Assembly (NCBI GenBank): GCA_958296075.1
Contig: CATQHW010000002.1
Location: 248,001-312,000 of the forward strand
Direction of reading: 5' to 3'
Source: an uncultured Spirochaetia bacterium
GTDB lineage: Bacteria; Spirochaetota; Spirochaetia; SZUA-6; Bin103
DNA: 64,000 nt
In this document: piece after piece, positions 42,992 through 51,412 of the stretch
Numbering within the stretch: position 1 is the stretch's first letter
How the letters are laid out: every line of letters begins with the position of its first letter
Translations under genes and position numbers: made by a program
Notes under the pieces: model-generated
What the model saw: only the letters and a program-made list of their open reading frames with translations
Told to the model about the DNA's origin: nothing
The model's database searches: none

Positions 42992-45154
42992 TCATGCGCG
43001 AGGTTCCGGGTGCTCGCGCCGGAACGCGTGATAACGCTCCGCAATCGTGGGCAGGTCGTCGTCTAATACAGGAGTCTTGCGCAGTGTCCGAGGCACGCTA
43101 CGTCCGCCGACTGTGATGGCCTCGTATGGTTCATCGCGAGTTATCTCCTGCCCGTCCGGAGAGCGCTTATAGAGCGTATTGCCGCGTCGGTCGAAGCCAA
43201 CCTTCTCGGCGACCGCCATGAAGACCGGGTAGTCTGTCGCTCCAACCATAGCTTCACGCTTGACAACATCCGCGGGCTTCTTCTTGAGGAACAGCAGGCT
43301 GGTCAGAATATTTACGTTGGCCTCGACGATGAATGTCTCCACTGGCAGGTCGACGCTGGCAAGGACCCAGGTGTGGCGCAGGATCCACCACCTGATGTAT
43401 TCGTCCGCAGGGTTGCCAAGAATACCGTCGGGCAGAACGATACCCATCCGCCCACCCGGTTTGAGCCAATCGAGACAGCGTTCAATGAACAGGATCTCCG
43501 GCGCTACGCTGCCCTTCAGTCGCCCGGTGTTACGGAAGGCTCCGTCTTCGGTCTTCTCCCAGTTGTGCGCGAGCTCGAACGATTCGAGGGTGCTCACATC
43601 AGTTATCGGGATCTGTGACCCGAACGGCGGATTGGTAATTACCACGTCCATGGATTTGAGCCGCGCCTCTTGACCGGCCGGCTTCACACCCGGCAGGTGT
43701 CCCGTGGGAAACTCCAGGGAGTTGAGATGATAGAGGTGGCCCTTGCCGTCGCCAGCCATCACCATGTTCATCTGGCTGGCGCGGATGAGAAACGGATCGA
43801 AATCGCAGCCGAAGACCCGCTTTTGAGCATAATGTCGTAGCCGCTGGTTCAAAGACTCGAACTCCTCCGTCGTTTCTTTGCGAGCGATAATCTGCTTCTC
43901 GTCACGGAACTTGCCCATGAGGTGGGCAAGTGTCGCAACCAGGAATCCACCGGTGCCACACGCCGGATCAAGCAGCCGTTCGTCCTCCTTGGGGTCAAGT
44001 ATCTCAACCACGAGCCGGATCGCACCGCGCGGAGTAAAATACTGTCCCCGGTCGCCGCGGAGGTTCGTGCCGACGATCTCCTGATAGGCGGCCCCCTTGG
44101 TGTCTATGTCTGTTCTGGAGAACTCGTATTTCGATAGCTCCGAGATCATGAAGGCGAGTGCACGAGGGGAGAGACTGATTTCCTCACCGCCGCTGAAGAT
44201 CGTCTTGTACTCCTGCTTCACCTCATCGAAGAGCGGTCCTATGCGCTGTCTGATTGCCTTACGCCCAGCCTCATCGAACTGTTCTTTCGGACCGGCCCAG
44301 AAACGGCGGTTCTCTCGCTTGGGAGCCCGCTCATCATGCATCTTGCAGAAGATCAGGTAGAGAAACTGCCAGAACGCGGCGTCCTTTGGCATGCCTTCAT
44401 TGCCGTGAATGAAATTGTGGCAACGGCGAAACGCCGTACGCAACATCTCGGGTTTGGCGTGACGTGCACGCGCGCGAGACAGCACGTCACGATCGTCGAG
44501 GGATTCGTCGGCCGGCGGCCAATCGCCTATAGGCTCCGTGTCGACCTGGAATTTCGTCGCCTTTTTCCGAAGAAAGAAGAATTCAAGACCATTGGTCCAC
44601 AAGGCGTACTTGAGGTGTTCGAACTCCTCAAAGAACGGCTTGACGTGGGCGATGTCCTGCTCTGCTTGCTCGTAGTCGCGCATCTTCACCGCGCCACGCT
44701 TGCCTTGCTTCGGTTCCGGGCGGCAGACGACGATACGCTGGATGTTCTCTGGCGTATGCCTTTCCCCGGCGCCGAAGACTGCGATGTCCACGCGGCGCCG
44801 CCTGCCCGCGACGACAACGGGGAAGTCGGCCTCCATGTCCTCTACGGAGATCGCGTACTCGTTGAAGAGTGCGTCGGCTATGCGCTGGCGGACGGACTCC
44901 TTGGCGTTCTCCTTGACCTCTTTCGTGCCGGAGATGAAGTCGGGGATAAACCCCTCGCGAACGATGCCGGTCGGCGAGTTCGGATCGGTCTCAGGCCTGG
45001 ACTCAACAGTGGCCGCAACTCCGTTGGCACCGGCCGTCTGGCTGTCCGTGCTCGGTCGCGCGGATGGTACGCGCTTGGTTCGGCTGCTCGTAGCTGCCGT
45101 TGCAGGGCGCCTCATAGCAGAACGCGGTGGGGTGCGGACCTTGAACTTGGGCAT
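42992..45154 (-). CDS. MAD2-like N6-adenine DNA methyltransferase with R-type N-terminal domain
   Basis: 720 residues from the ATG at 45154, preceded by AAGGA at a suitable distance; the ATG/GTG further upstream at 45205 lies in the presumed promoter region. The first 60 residues are basic and low-complexity. Residues about 75-210 resemble the HSDR_N restriction-type domain (RVDIAVFGAG, IVVCRPEP) but the nuclease residues look incomplete. The methylase core has motif I LLDPACGTGGF (about 395) and NPPF (VVITNPPFGS, about 510). It should methylate the sites set by the specificity subunit, marking self DNA. First gene of the defence operon. Confidence 0.88.
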   Translation of the reverse strand: MPKFKVRTPPRSAMRRPATAATSSRTKRVPSARPSTDSQTAGANGVAATVESRPETDPNSPTGIVREGFIPDFISGTKEVKENAKESVRQRIADALFNEYAISVEDMEADFPVVVAGRRRRVDIAVFGAGERHTPENIQRIVVCRPEPKQGKRGAVKMRDYEQAEQDIAHVKPFFEEFEHLKYALWTNGLEFFFLRKKATKFQVDTEPIGDWPPADESLDDRDVLSRARARHAKPEMLRTAFRRCHNFIHGNEGMPKDAAFWQFLYLIFCKMHDERAPKRENRRFWAGPKEQFDEAGRKAIRQRIGPLFDEVKQEYKTIFSGGEEISLSPRALAFMISELSKYEFSRTDIDTKGAAYQEIVGTNLRGDRGQYFTPRGAIRLVVEILDPKEDERLLDPACGTGGFLVATLAHLMGKFRDEKQIIARKETTEEFESLNQRLRHYAQKRVFGCDFDPFLIRASQMNMVMAGDGKGHLYHLNSLEFPTGHLPGVKPAGQEARLKSMDVVITNPPFGSQIPITDVSTLESFELAHNWEKTEDGAFRNTGRLKGSVAPEILFIERCLDWLKPGGRMGIVLPDGILGNPADEYIRWWILRHTWVLASVDLPVETFIVEANVNILTSLLFLKKKPADVVKREAMVGATDYPVFMAVAEKVGFDRRGNTLYKRSPDGQEITRDEPYEAITVGGRSVPRTLRKTPVLDDDLPTIAERYHAFRREHPEPRA

Positions 45155-45187
45155 CTCATCATCCTTGGTGGTGGACGGTCCTCTCTG

Positions 45188-45201
45188 ACGGTGGCCACCG
45201 T
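45188..45201. promoter_or_regulatory. 14-bp perfect palindrome upstream of the defence operon, candidate operator
   Basis: ACGGTGGCCACCGT is its own reverse complement and sits 34 bp before the methylase start codon, where a promoter-proximal repressor site would be expected. No other symmetrical element is seen in the 115-bp gap. Confidence 0.45.
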
Positions 45202-45268
45202 ACATCGTGCGTATGCCTGCCTACAACCGCGGACCGAGCGAGCGCTGCGACTTGACCATCGTTCAGAA

Positions 45269-45572
45269 GTCGCGGTTGATCGACTGAGCGATCGCGCACC
45301 GGGGGCGCCGACGGCGAACGCATCGTCATGCCCGGCATTCTGCGCCTGGGCGAGATGCATGACGTGGCCGGTCTCGGTCGCGCCCGCCACTTTCTGGCCG
45401 TCGCCGGCCGCGACGACCCGATCTTCCCGATCGCGCACACCAGAGCCGCCTTCGACCGGCTCGCTGCGATCTACCAAGCCGCTCCGTTTCGGACCGGTGC
45501 GAGATCTATGTCGGCGACGGCGGACACCGCTACTACAAGGAACGGGTGTGGAGCTTCGTTGCGGAAGTCTTC
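45269..45572 (+). pseudogene. Truncated, frameshifted second copy of the alpha/beta hydrolase gene (right direct repeat)
   Basis: Aligns with the hydrolase gene at 29269-29328 and 29469-29713. The 140 bp between, including the nucleophile GNSGGG codons, are missing. There is an in-frame TGA (GACTGAGCG against GACTGGGCG), a one-base insertion in a G-run near 45301 and a one-base loss near 45481. It cannot encode the enzyme. The frame from 45328 happens to stay open into the downstream methyltransferase and could mislead a gene caller. Together with the intact copy it brackets the defence operon. Confidence 0.85.
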
Positions 45573-45600
45573 GCCGCGCAGCGACCACCGTCAGCCGCCC

Positions 45601-45629
45601 TTGAGCGTCGACGTCCAGACGTCTATAAT
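45601..45629 (+). promoter_or_regulatory. Sigma70-type promoter for the beta-class methyltransferase
   Basis: TTGAGC (45601-45606), a 17-bp spacer and a consensus TATAAT (45624-45629). The expected transcription start is at about 45636, only about four bases before the ATG at 45640, so the mRNA would be almost leaderless. Confidence 0.65.
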
Positions 45630-45639
45630 TTGGTCCGGG

Positions 45640-46788
45640 ATGAGTGAGCACGCGACTAGATACGCTCCCGGCCACGTACGCGACGCTATTCTCGACATCC
45701 TGAGCCTCACGTCCGTCGGACTGTCAGCCAAGCAGATCACGCAGCGGGTCGCGAAGGTAAACGGACCGACGCCCGAGTCATCCGTTCGGTCGTTTCTGCG
45801 CCTGAACACGCCATCGCTCTTCGTCAAGGAACGTCGCGGCGTCTATCGTCTGAGGGCGGATTCGGCAAACGGGGTCCAACGCCCGCTGCACGGGTTGTCA
45901 CGATGGCGGGAACCGTTCCGCTACGGTGAAGCTACGCTGGTCCACGGCGACTGCTTCGACTGGTTGGACGACCGGGAAGACAATACGATCCATGCGGTGG
46001 TCACCGATCCGCCGTACGGGCTTCAGGAGTATACGCAGAAGGAGCAGTCGAAGCTGAGAAAGGGCAGGGGTGGAGTTTGGAGATTGCCGCCATCGTTCGA
46101 CGGTCATTCGCGATCGCCGCTGCCGCGATTCACCACGCTGACCGATTCACAGAGAAAATACCTCCATGAGTACTTCTTCGTCTGGACGCGTCTCCTGATC
46201 CCGAAATTGGTGCCGGGAGCGAATGTCGTGGTCGCCTCCAGTCCGCTGTTGTCGCACATCGTGTCCGCTGCCTTGGCGGATGGCGGTCTGCAACGAAGGG
46301 GAGAGATCATCAGGCTGGTCATGACCATGCGCGGCGGGGACCGACCCAAGGGTGCCCATGAGGAGTTCAGAGGCGTAAGCGTGCTGCCGAGATCGAAGTG
46401 GGAACCGTGGGTACTGTTTCGCAAACCCGTCGAAGGCAGGGTTCAAGACAACCTGCGGAAGTGGCGTACCGGAGGATTTCGCCGGCTGTCGGACCGGTCG
46501 CCGTTCGGCGACGTCATCAGGTCGGCCCCGACCGGAAAGAAGGAGAGGTCGATCGCTCCTCACCCCAGTCTGAAGCCGCAGGCGTTTCTCCGTCAGCTCG
46601 TGAGAAGCGTGCTGCCGCTCGGTGAGGGCGTGGTGGCCGATCCCTTCGCCGGAGCGGGGTCGACGCTCGCGGCGGCGCAAGCCGTGGGCTATGCCTCCGT
46701 GGGCGTCGAGAGAGACCATCATTATTTCGAGATGGCTGCCGGAGCGATGCCGCTGCTGGCGGAGCTTCCGGTCAACGGCGCGGCATGA
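45640..46788 (+). CDS. Beta-class (DPPY-first) DNA methyltransferase with N-terminal winged helix
   Basis: 382 residues from the ATG at 45640. The N-terminal 75 residues look like a HARE-HTH/winged-helix domain (HVRDAILDILSLTSVGLSAKQI). The catalytic motif DPPYGL (about residue 123) precedes the SAM motif DPFAGAGSTLAAA (about 334), the order of beta-class N4-cytosine/N6-adenine methylases. ATG 45640 is supported by the promoter directly upstream and by the lack of any Shine-Dalgarno sequence. It has no restriction partner nearby; it could be an accessory or solitary methylase carried with the island. It ends 4 bp from the convergent hydantoinase operon. Confidence 0.88.
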   Translation: MSEHATRYAPGHVRDAILDILSLTSVGLSAKQITQRVAKVNGPTPESSVRSFLRLNTPSLFVKERRGVYRLRADSANGVQRPLHGLSRWREPFRYGEATLVHGDCFDWLDDREDNTIHAVVTDPPYGLQEYTQKEQSKLRKGRGGVWRLPPSFDGHSRSPLPRFTTLTDSQRKYLHEYFFVWTRLLIPKLVPGANVVVASSPLLSHIVSAALADGGLQRRGEIIRLVMTMRGGDRPKGAHEEFRGVSVLPRSKWEPWVLFRKPVEGRVQDNLRKWRTGGFRRLSDRSPFGDVIRSAPTGKKERSIAPHPSLKPQAFLRQLVRSVLPLGEGVVADPFAGAGSTLAAAQAVGYASVGVERDHHYFEMAAGAMPLLAELPVNGAA

Positions 46789-46792
46789 CTGC

Positions 46793-48604
46793 CTATACGC
46801 GAGGACCGATGGAACGTCCGTCGTTGCTGCTGCATACACGCGGCTCGGCGGCCAAGGGTCCGCGTGCGCGTTTGCGGCGGTCGCGCAGCGCCGCCGTCTC
46901 GGCCACGTCGACCCGGCCGGCCCGGTTCAGCACCACGCCGTAGGCGGCGCGCGCGTGCGCGGCGCTGATCTTGCCCTGCGCGGCGTCCTCGCGCACTGCC
47001 TCGGGATCGCGCTCCAGCGGATCGCCGTAACCGCCGCCGCCCGGCTGCACCAGCCGGTAGACGTCGCCGCGTTCGAGCGGGCGCAGGAATTTGCCGGGCA
47101 GCCGTTCGCCGCCCCGTTCGCCGTCCGGGTTGAGCAGATTGGCGCTGGCGGTTCCGGATGAGCCGCCCTGCGTGCCCCAGGGCAGGAACCGGCCGCGGTC
47201 GGAGCGGACCTGCAGGGTGGCTTGGTCGTGCGTCAGCTCGTACTCGCGCAGCAGGCCCAGGCCGCCGCGGAAGCGGCCGGGACCGCCGGAGTCGGGCACG
47301 AAGCCGTAGCGGCGGATGAGCAGGGGCTGCGCGGCTTCGATGGTCTCGATCGGCGTGTTGGCCATGTTGTGCACCGGCGCGGTCAGGCCGTCGGCGCCGT
47401 CGGCGTGCGGTCCGCCGCCGCGCGGCCCGTCGTTGTTGAACTCCAGGAACACGAACGCCCGGCCGTCCGGGTAGTAGCCGCCGAAGCTGACGCCGAACTC
47501 GCCTCCGCCCCACGCCGCCGGCACGCGGTCCGGCAGCGCCTTGGCCATCGCCCCGAACACCGCCTGCGCGACGCGGAAGCCGCCGAGTCCGCGGGCGGCG
47601 ACCGCCGCTGGATGCTGCGGGTTGACGAAGCAGCCGGCAGGCGCGCGTACCGCGATCGGCCGGAAGAAGCCGGCGTTGGCGTCGATCGTCGGATCGGTCA
47701 GCGTCTTGAGCACGGCGTACACGGCGGAGGTGGTATACGGCAGGTTGGGATTGATGGAACCGGCCGCCTGTGGCGAAGTGCCGGCGAAGTCGGCGGCGAG
47801 CTCGTCTCCGGCGATGGTGACCCGTACGCGGATCTCGATCGGCTCGGGGCGGATGCCGTCGCCGTCGATGAAGTCGGAGAAGCTCCAGGAGCCGTCCGGC
47901 AGCGCGGCGATCTCCGCGCGCGTGCGCCGCTCGGTCTGCTCGATGATGTCGGTCAAGTAGCGGTCGAGCCGGCCGATGCCGTGATCGGCGGCGAGCGCCA
48001 GCAGGTCCCGCTCGCCCTGTTCCAAGGCCGCTACCTGCGCGAGCAGGTCGCCGTGCACGAGCGACGGGACGCGAACGTTGGCGCCGATGATCCTCCACAC
48101 CGCGTCGTTGCGCTGCCCGGCGGCGATCAGCTTCAGCGGCGGCAGCCGCAGCCCCTCCTGGTATATCTCCGTGTTGTCGCAGGCGTTGCCGCCGGCCACG
48201 CGGCCGCCGACGTCGGTGTGGTGGGCGATCACGCACAGCCACGCGATGAGGGTCCGTTCGGCGAACACCGGCTTGAACAGAAAGATGTCGGGCAGGTGGC
48301 TGGCGCCCGAGTACGGGTCGTTGCTGGCCAGGATGTCGCCGGGTCGGACGTCTCCCCGGTACCGGTCCAGGACGCCGTCGAGGGCCGGCTGCATGGCGCC
48401 CATGTGGAACGGCAGGGTCAACCCCTGCGCGACTTGCTCGCCTGCGCCGTTGAACACGGCGGTCGAGAAGTCCATGCCGTCCTTGACCACGGCCGAGCGC
48501 GCGGTCCGCACCACGGTCACGGCCATGCTGTCGGCGGCGGTCACCAGCGAGCTGCGGATGACTTCGCGCGTGACCGGGTCGCGGGGCGCCGGAGTGTCCG
48601 TCAT
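46793..48604 (-). CDS. hyuB: Hydantoinase B/oxoprolinase family protein
   Basis: 603 residues from the ATG at 48604, overlapping the HyuA stop (ATGA). Family landmarks are RDPVTREVIRSSLVTAADSMA, DFSTAVFNGAGEQVAQGL, GDILASNDPYSGASHLPD, HHTDVGG and NMANTPIETIE. The long open frame running from 50752 into this gene is only an out-of-phase read of HyuA. With HyuA it forms the alpha/beta complex that hydrolyses cyclic amides such as hydantoins or 5-oxoproline, or carboxylates ketones such as acetone; sequence alone does not decide between them. Confidence 0.93.
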   Translation of the reverse strand: MTDTPAPRDPVTREVIRSSLVTAADSMAVTVVRTARSAVVKDGMDFSTAVFNGAGEQVAQGLTLPFHMGAMQPALDGVLDRYRGDVRPGDILASNDPYSGASHLPDIFLFKPVFAERTLIAWLCVIAHHTDVGGRVAGGNACDNTEIYQEGLRLPPLKLIAAGQRNDAVWRIIGANVRVPSLVHGDLLAQVAALEQGERDLLALAADHGIGRLDRYLTDIIEQTERRTRAEIAALPDGSWSFSDFIDGDGIRPEPIEIRVRVTIAGDELAADFAGTSPQAAGSINPNLPYTTSAVYAVLKTLTDPTIDANAGFFRPIAVRAPAGCFVNPQHPAAVAARGLGGFRVAQAVFGAMAKALPDRVPAAWGGGEFGVSFGGYYPDGRAFVFLEFNNDGPRGGGPHADGADGLTAPVHNMANTPIETIEAAQPLLIRRYGFVPDSGGPGRFRGGLGLLREYELTHDQATLQVRSDRGRFLPWGTQGGSSGTASANLLNPDGERGGERLPGKFLRPLERGDVYRLVQPGGGGYGDPLERDPEAVREDAAQGKISAAHARAAYGVVLNRAGRVDVAETAALRDRRKRARGPLAAEPRVCSSNDGRSIGPRV

Positions 48605-50724
48605 CGCAGGGCATCCAGCGTCATGCAGTCGTGATCGGTCGCTGACGCCCGCCAGCCGGGCGGCACCACCGTGGTCGAATCGTACTCCTCGACGATCAGC
48701 GGACCGGCGATGCCGCCGGCGGAGCGCAGGGCGGTCCGGCCGACCACCGGCGTGGACAACCAGCCGTGCCCGGCGCCGAAGTAAACGCGGCGGTCGGCCG
48801 GCGGGAGCGCCGGTTTCGCGGCCCGCGGGGCGTCGCCGGGGCCGGGGCCGGGGCCGGCTGCCGGCCGGTTCCGTTCCGTGACGCCGCGGCCGATTACGCG
48901 CACGCTCACGACCTGCACCGGCTCGCCGACGCTGTAGCCGTAGGTGCGCCGGTGCTCGCGCGTGAAGGCCGACTCGATCGCCGGCAGCGCCGCGGTGCTG
49001 AAGCGCTCGACCGGCAGGCCGACGGTCAGCTCCGAGGTCTGGCCATCGTACTTGGCGTCGATCTGGGTCTGCAGTCGCCGCCGGCCGTCGCCGAACCCTT
49101 CGCGGGCCAGCAGCGCCCGGCACTCTTCTCTCATGCGGTCGAGCAGCTCGTTGGCCCGCTGCAAGTCGATCGCCGCCAGCGGTTGGTTGAGCGTCTGCAC
49201 GAAGTGGTGCTCGACCTCCGCGAACAGCAGCCCGAAAGCGCTGAACACGCCGGGCGACGGCGGGACGATCACGCTCCCGATGCGCAGGCTCTCCGCCAGG
49301 CCGGCCGCATGCACGGGGCCGCTGCCGCCGAAGGCGATCATCGCCAACCGCCGCGGGTCGCGGCCACGTTCGCTGGAGACCGCGCGCAACGCCCCGCCCA
49401 TCTTCACGTTGGCGAGCGTGTGGACGCCCCAGGCCGCCTCGGTCTCCGTGAGGCCAGCCGGCTCCGCCAACCGACGCCGCACGGCCGCGCGCGCCCGTTC
49501 GGCATCGATCGGAAAGGTGCCGCCGAGCAGGTGATCGGGATTCAGGAAGCCCAATGCGACGTCGGCGTCGGAGACGGTCGGCTCGGTGCCGCCCGCGCCG
49601 TAACAGACCGGGCCGGGCACCGCGCCGGCGGAGTGGGGGCCGATCTGCAGGCCGCCCGCGCGGTCCACCCAGGCGATGCTGCCGCCGCCGGCGGACACCT
49701 CGGCGATGTCGATGGCCGGCACGCGCAGCACGTAGCCGGCGCCGCGCAGCAGGCGGTGACCGGCGTTCATGCCGCCGCCGACCTCGTACTCGGGCGCCAG
49801 CAGCACCTGGCCGTCCTCGACGATCGACGCCTTGGCGGTGGTGCCGCCCATGTCGAAGGTGATCAGGTCGGCTTGGCCGAGGCGGGCGCCGATCTCGGCG
49901 GCGCCGATCACGCCGGCGGCCGGGCCCGACTCGATGCAGTACATCGGTTTGCGCGCGGCCAGTTCGACCGGCATCAGCCCGCCGTTGGACTGCATCACGG
50001 TCACCGCCGCGCCGGTGCCGGCGCGGCGCAACTCGGCGACCAGCCGCTGCAGGTAGCGTTCCACCACCGGCCGGATGTAGCCGTTGATGACGGTGGTGCT
50101 GGTGCGCTCGTACTCGCGCGCTTCCGGCAGCAGATCGCTCGACAGGGAGACGTCCAGCGCAGGCAACTCGGCGCGGAGCGCCGTGCCGATGCGGCGCTCG
50201 TGGGCGGGATTGGCGTAGGAATGCAGCAGGCAGACCGCCACCGACGAGACGCCCGAGTCCCGCACCGCGGCGACCGCCCGCTGCAGGTCGCCGGCGTCCA
50301 GCGGCACGACCACACGGCCCCGCGCGTCCAGACGCTCGCGCACCTCCAGGCGCAGGCGACGCTCGATCAGCGGCGGCGGCTTGCGGTAGGTGAGGTCGTA
50401 GAGCCGCGGCGTGCGCAGCCGCGCGATCTCCAGCACGTCGCGGAACCCGGCGGTGGTGATCAACGCCATGGCAGCCCCCTTGCCTTCCAGGATGGCGTTG
50501 GTGGCGACCGTGAAGCCGTGCACGAGCTCGGCGACGCCGGCGGCGGACAGGTCGAGCTGGGCCAGCGCCGTGGTGATGCCGCCGAGCACGCCCCGGCCGT
50601 AGTCGTCCGGCGTGCTCGCCACCTTGACCACGGCGGCGCGGCCGTCCGCCGTCAGGGCGACGACGTCGGTAAAGGTGCCGCCGACGTCGGCGCCGATCCG
50701 GCATCTTCCTGGTGGTGCGGACAT
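48601..50724 (-). CDS. hyuA: Hydantoinase A/oxoprolinase family protein
   Basis: 707 residues. The actin-like ATPase fold begins with IGADVGGTFTDVVAL and continues with HGFTVATNAILEGKGA, ESGPAAGVIGAAEI, ITFDMGGTTAKASIVEDG and AFGGSGPVHAAGLAE, all typical of HyuA_N plus hydantoinase_A. The C-terminal domain contains DAKYDGQTSELTV. It is the ATP-using partner of HyuB, overlapping it by 4 bp. No permease or racemase is adjacent to suggest the substrate. Confidence 0.93.
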   Translation of the reverse strand: MSAPPGRCRIGADVGGTFTDVVALTADGRAAVVKVASTPDDYGRGVLGGITTALAQLDLSAAGVAELVHGFTVATNAILEGKGAAMALITTAGFRDVLEIARLRTPRLYDLTYRKPPPLIERRLRLEVRERLDARGRVVVPLDAGDLQRAVAAVRDSGVSSVAVCLLHSYANPAHERRIGTALRAELPALDVSLSSDLLPEAREYERTSTTVINGYIRPVVERYLQRLVAELRRAGTGAAVTVMQSNGGLMPVELAARKPMYCIESGPAAGVIGAAEIGARLGQADLITFDMGGTTAKASIVEDGQVLLAPEYEVGGGMNAGHRLLRGAGYVLRVPAIDIAEVSAGGGSIAWVDRAGGLQIGPHSAGAVPGPVCYGAGGTEPTVSDADVALGFLNPDHLLGGTFPIDAERARAAVRRRLAEPAGLTETEAAWGVHTLANVKMGGALRAVSSERGRDPRRLAMIAFGGSGPVHAAGLAESLRIGSVIVPPSPGVFSAFGLLFAEVEHHFVQTLNQPLAAIDLQRANELLDRMREECRALLAREGFGDGRRRLQTQIDAKYDGQTSELTVGLPVERFSTAALPAIESAFTREHRRTYGYSVGEPVQVVSVRVIGRGVTERNRPAAGPGPGPGDAPRAAKPALPPADRRVYFGAGHGWLSTPVVGRTALRSAGGIAGPLIVEEYDSTTVVPPGWRASATDHDCMTLDALR

Positions 50725-50794
50725 GGATATCCACGCGCCAGCATCCCGGCAAATCCGGGATGCCGCAACCGCGCGGGCCGGCGGAGCCGCCGCC

Positions 50795-51370
50795 CTACTC
50801 GGTGTCGATGAAGGTCTCTGCCAGCGCGTACACGCAGGAGCTGCGGTCGCCGCCGATGGAGGGGCGCCAGATGTCGCGCGTGAACGGCGCGCCCGGCACG
50901 CGGCGTCCGTTCAGATGCAGCTCCGCCTCCTCCGCGAAGAACAGCGCCGTGAAGCACCAGTCACCGGGTCGCAGGCTGCCGTGCGCGACGACCGGAGGTT
51001 CGCGTACGAACCAGCGCGCCGCCACCTCGGCGCCGTCGAACCGGTAGCGCCAGCCGGCCCCCGGCTGTCCCTCACCGATGCGGGCGAAGGAGGCGCGCCG
51101 CACCGGCAGGTCGCCGTGGAAGTAATCGACCCGCCCGGCGAAGAACCGCTCCCTGGCGAACGCGGCGGCCGGCTCGTTGTCGGTGGCCACCACGTGCACG
51201 CCGTCCGCTCCCGGCACGTGGATCACCGCCACGTTGCCGGGGCCGGCCGGGGAGTGGCGCAGGTGGAAGTGGCTGACCACCGCCGTGTCGCCGGAGTCCG
51301 GCTCGCGCAGCATGCATATCCAGTGCTCGCCGCTCCACGACAGGGTCCCTCGGACGATCTCCAATGGCAT
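50795..51370 (-). CDS. Hypothetical protein next to the hydantoinase genes
   Basis: 191 residues, ATG at 51370, 70 bp upstream of hyuA on the same strand and 42 bp after trxB. Not recognised. It is rich in aromatic and beta-strand-like segments (WSGEHWICML, WRYRFDGAEVAARWFVRE, ALFFAEEAELHLNGRRV), which suggests a compact beta-sandwich or carbohydrate-binding-type fold, without signal peptide. The coding reality is supported by codon-position GC bias like its neighbours and by tight spacing. Confidence 0.6.
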   Translation of the reverse strand: MPLEIVRGTLSWSGEHWICMLREPDSGDTAVVSHFHLRHSPAGPGNVAVIHVPGADGVHVVATDNEPAAAFARERFFAGRVDYFHGDLPVRRASFARIGEGQPGAGWRYRFDGAEVAARWFVREPPVVAHGSLRPGDWCFTALFFAEEAELHLNGRRVPGAPFTRDIWRPSIGGDRSSCVYALAETFIDTE

Positions 51371-51412
51371 TCAGCTTCTCCTGATCAGGCTCGAAACGCC
51401 GGTTGGCGAGCG

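Larger units (their letters stand above)
29806..45154 (-). other. MADS-like multi-gene defence operon (methylase, winged helix, specificity, kinase-ATPase, unknown, HerA-like ATPase)
   Basis: Six genes on one strand joined by overlapping stop/start codons, except around the small winged-helix gene. The order methylase, specificity subunit, protein kinase, unknown protein, large ATP-binding protein corresponds to MAD2-MAD5-MAD6-MAD7-MAD8 of the methylation-associated defence system as I recall it. Counterparts of MAD3 and MAD4 are absent and there is no HsdR. The assignment rests on domain content and order, not on an alignment. Confidence 0.7.

Noticed and set aside
42792..43066. Plus-strand small frames rich in Pro/Trp opposite the winged-helix gene
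   Set aside because: They reflect the low-complexity Gly/His linker on the minus strand and have no ribosome binding site.
29806..45154. Classification as BREX or DISARM
   Set aside because: The NERD-kinase resembles PglW, but there is no PglZ phosphatase, BrxL/Lon, BrxC or DISARM helicase/PLD gene; the specificity subunit and HerA-like protein do not fit either system.
29806..45154. Classification as a Dnd phosphorothioation system
   Set aside because: No DndA-E genes are present in the window; only the effector half looks Dpt-like.
45328..46788. 486-residue fusion of hydrolase fragment and DNA methyltransferase
   Set aside because: The frame is open by chance through the hydrolase pseudogene in a shifted phase; a consensus promoter and the ATG at 45640 lie directly before the methyltransferase domain.
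46793..50752. 1319-residue frame containing HyuB
   Set aside because: Only the last 603 residues are real; the first part is an out-of-phase read of hyuA with Arg/Ala/Gly-rich nonsense.
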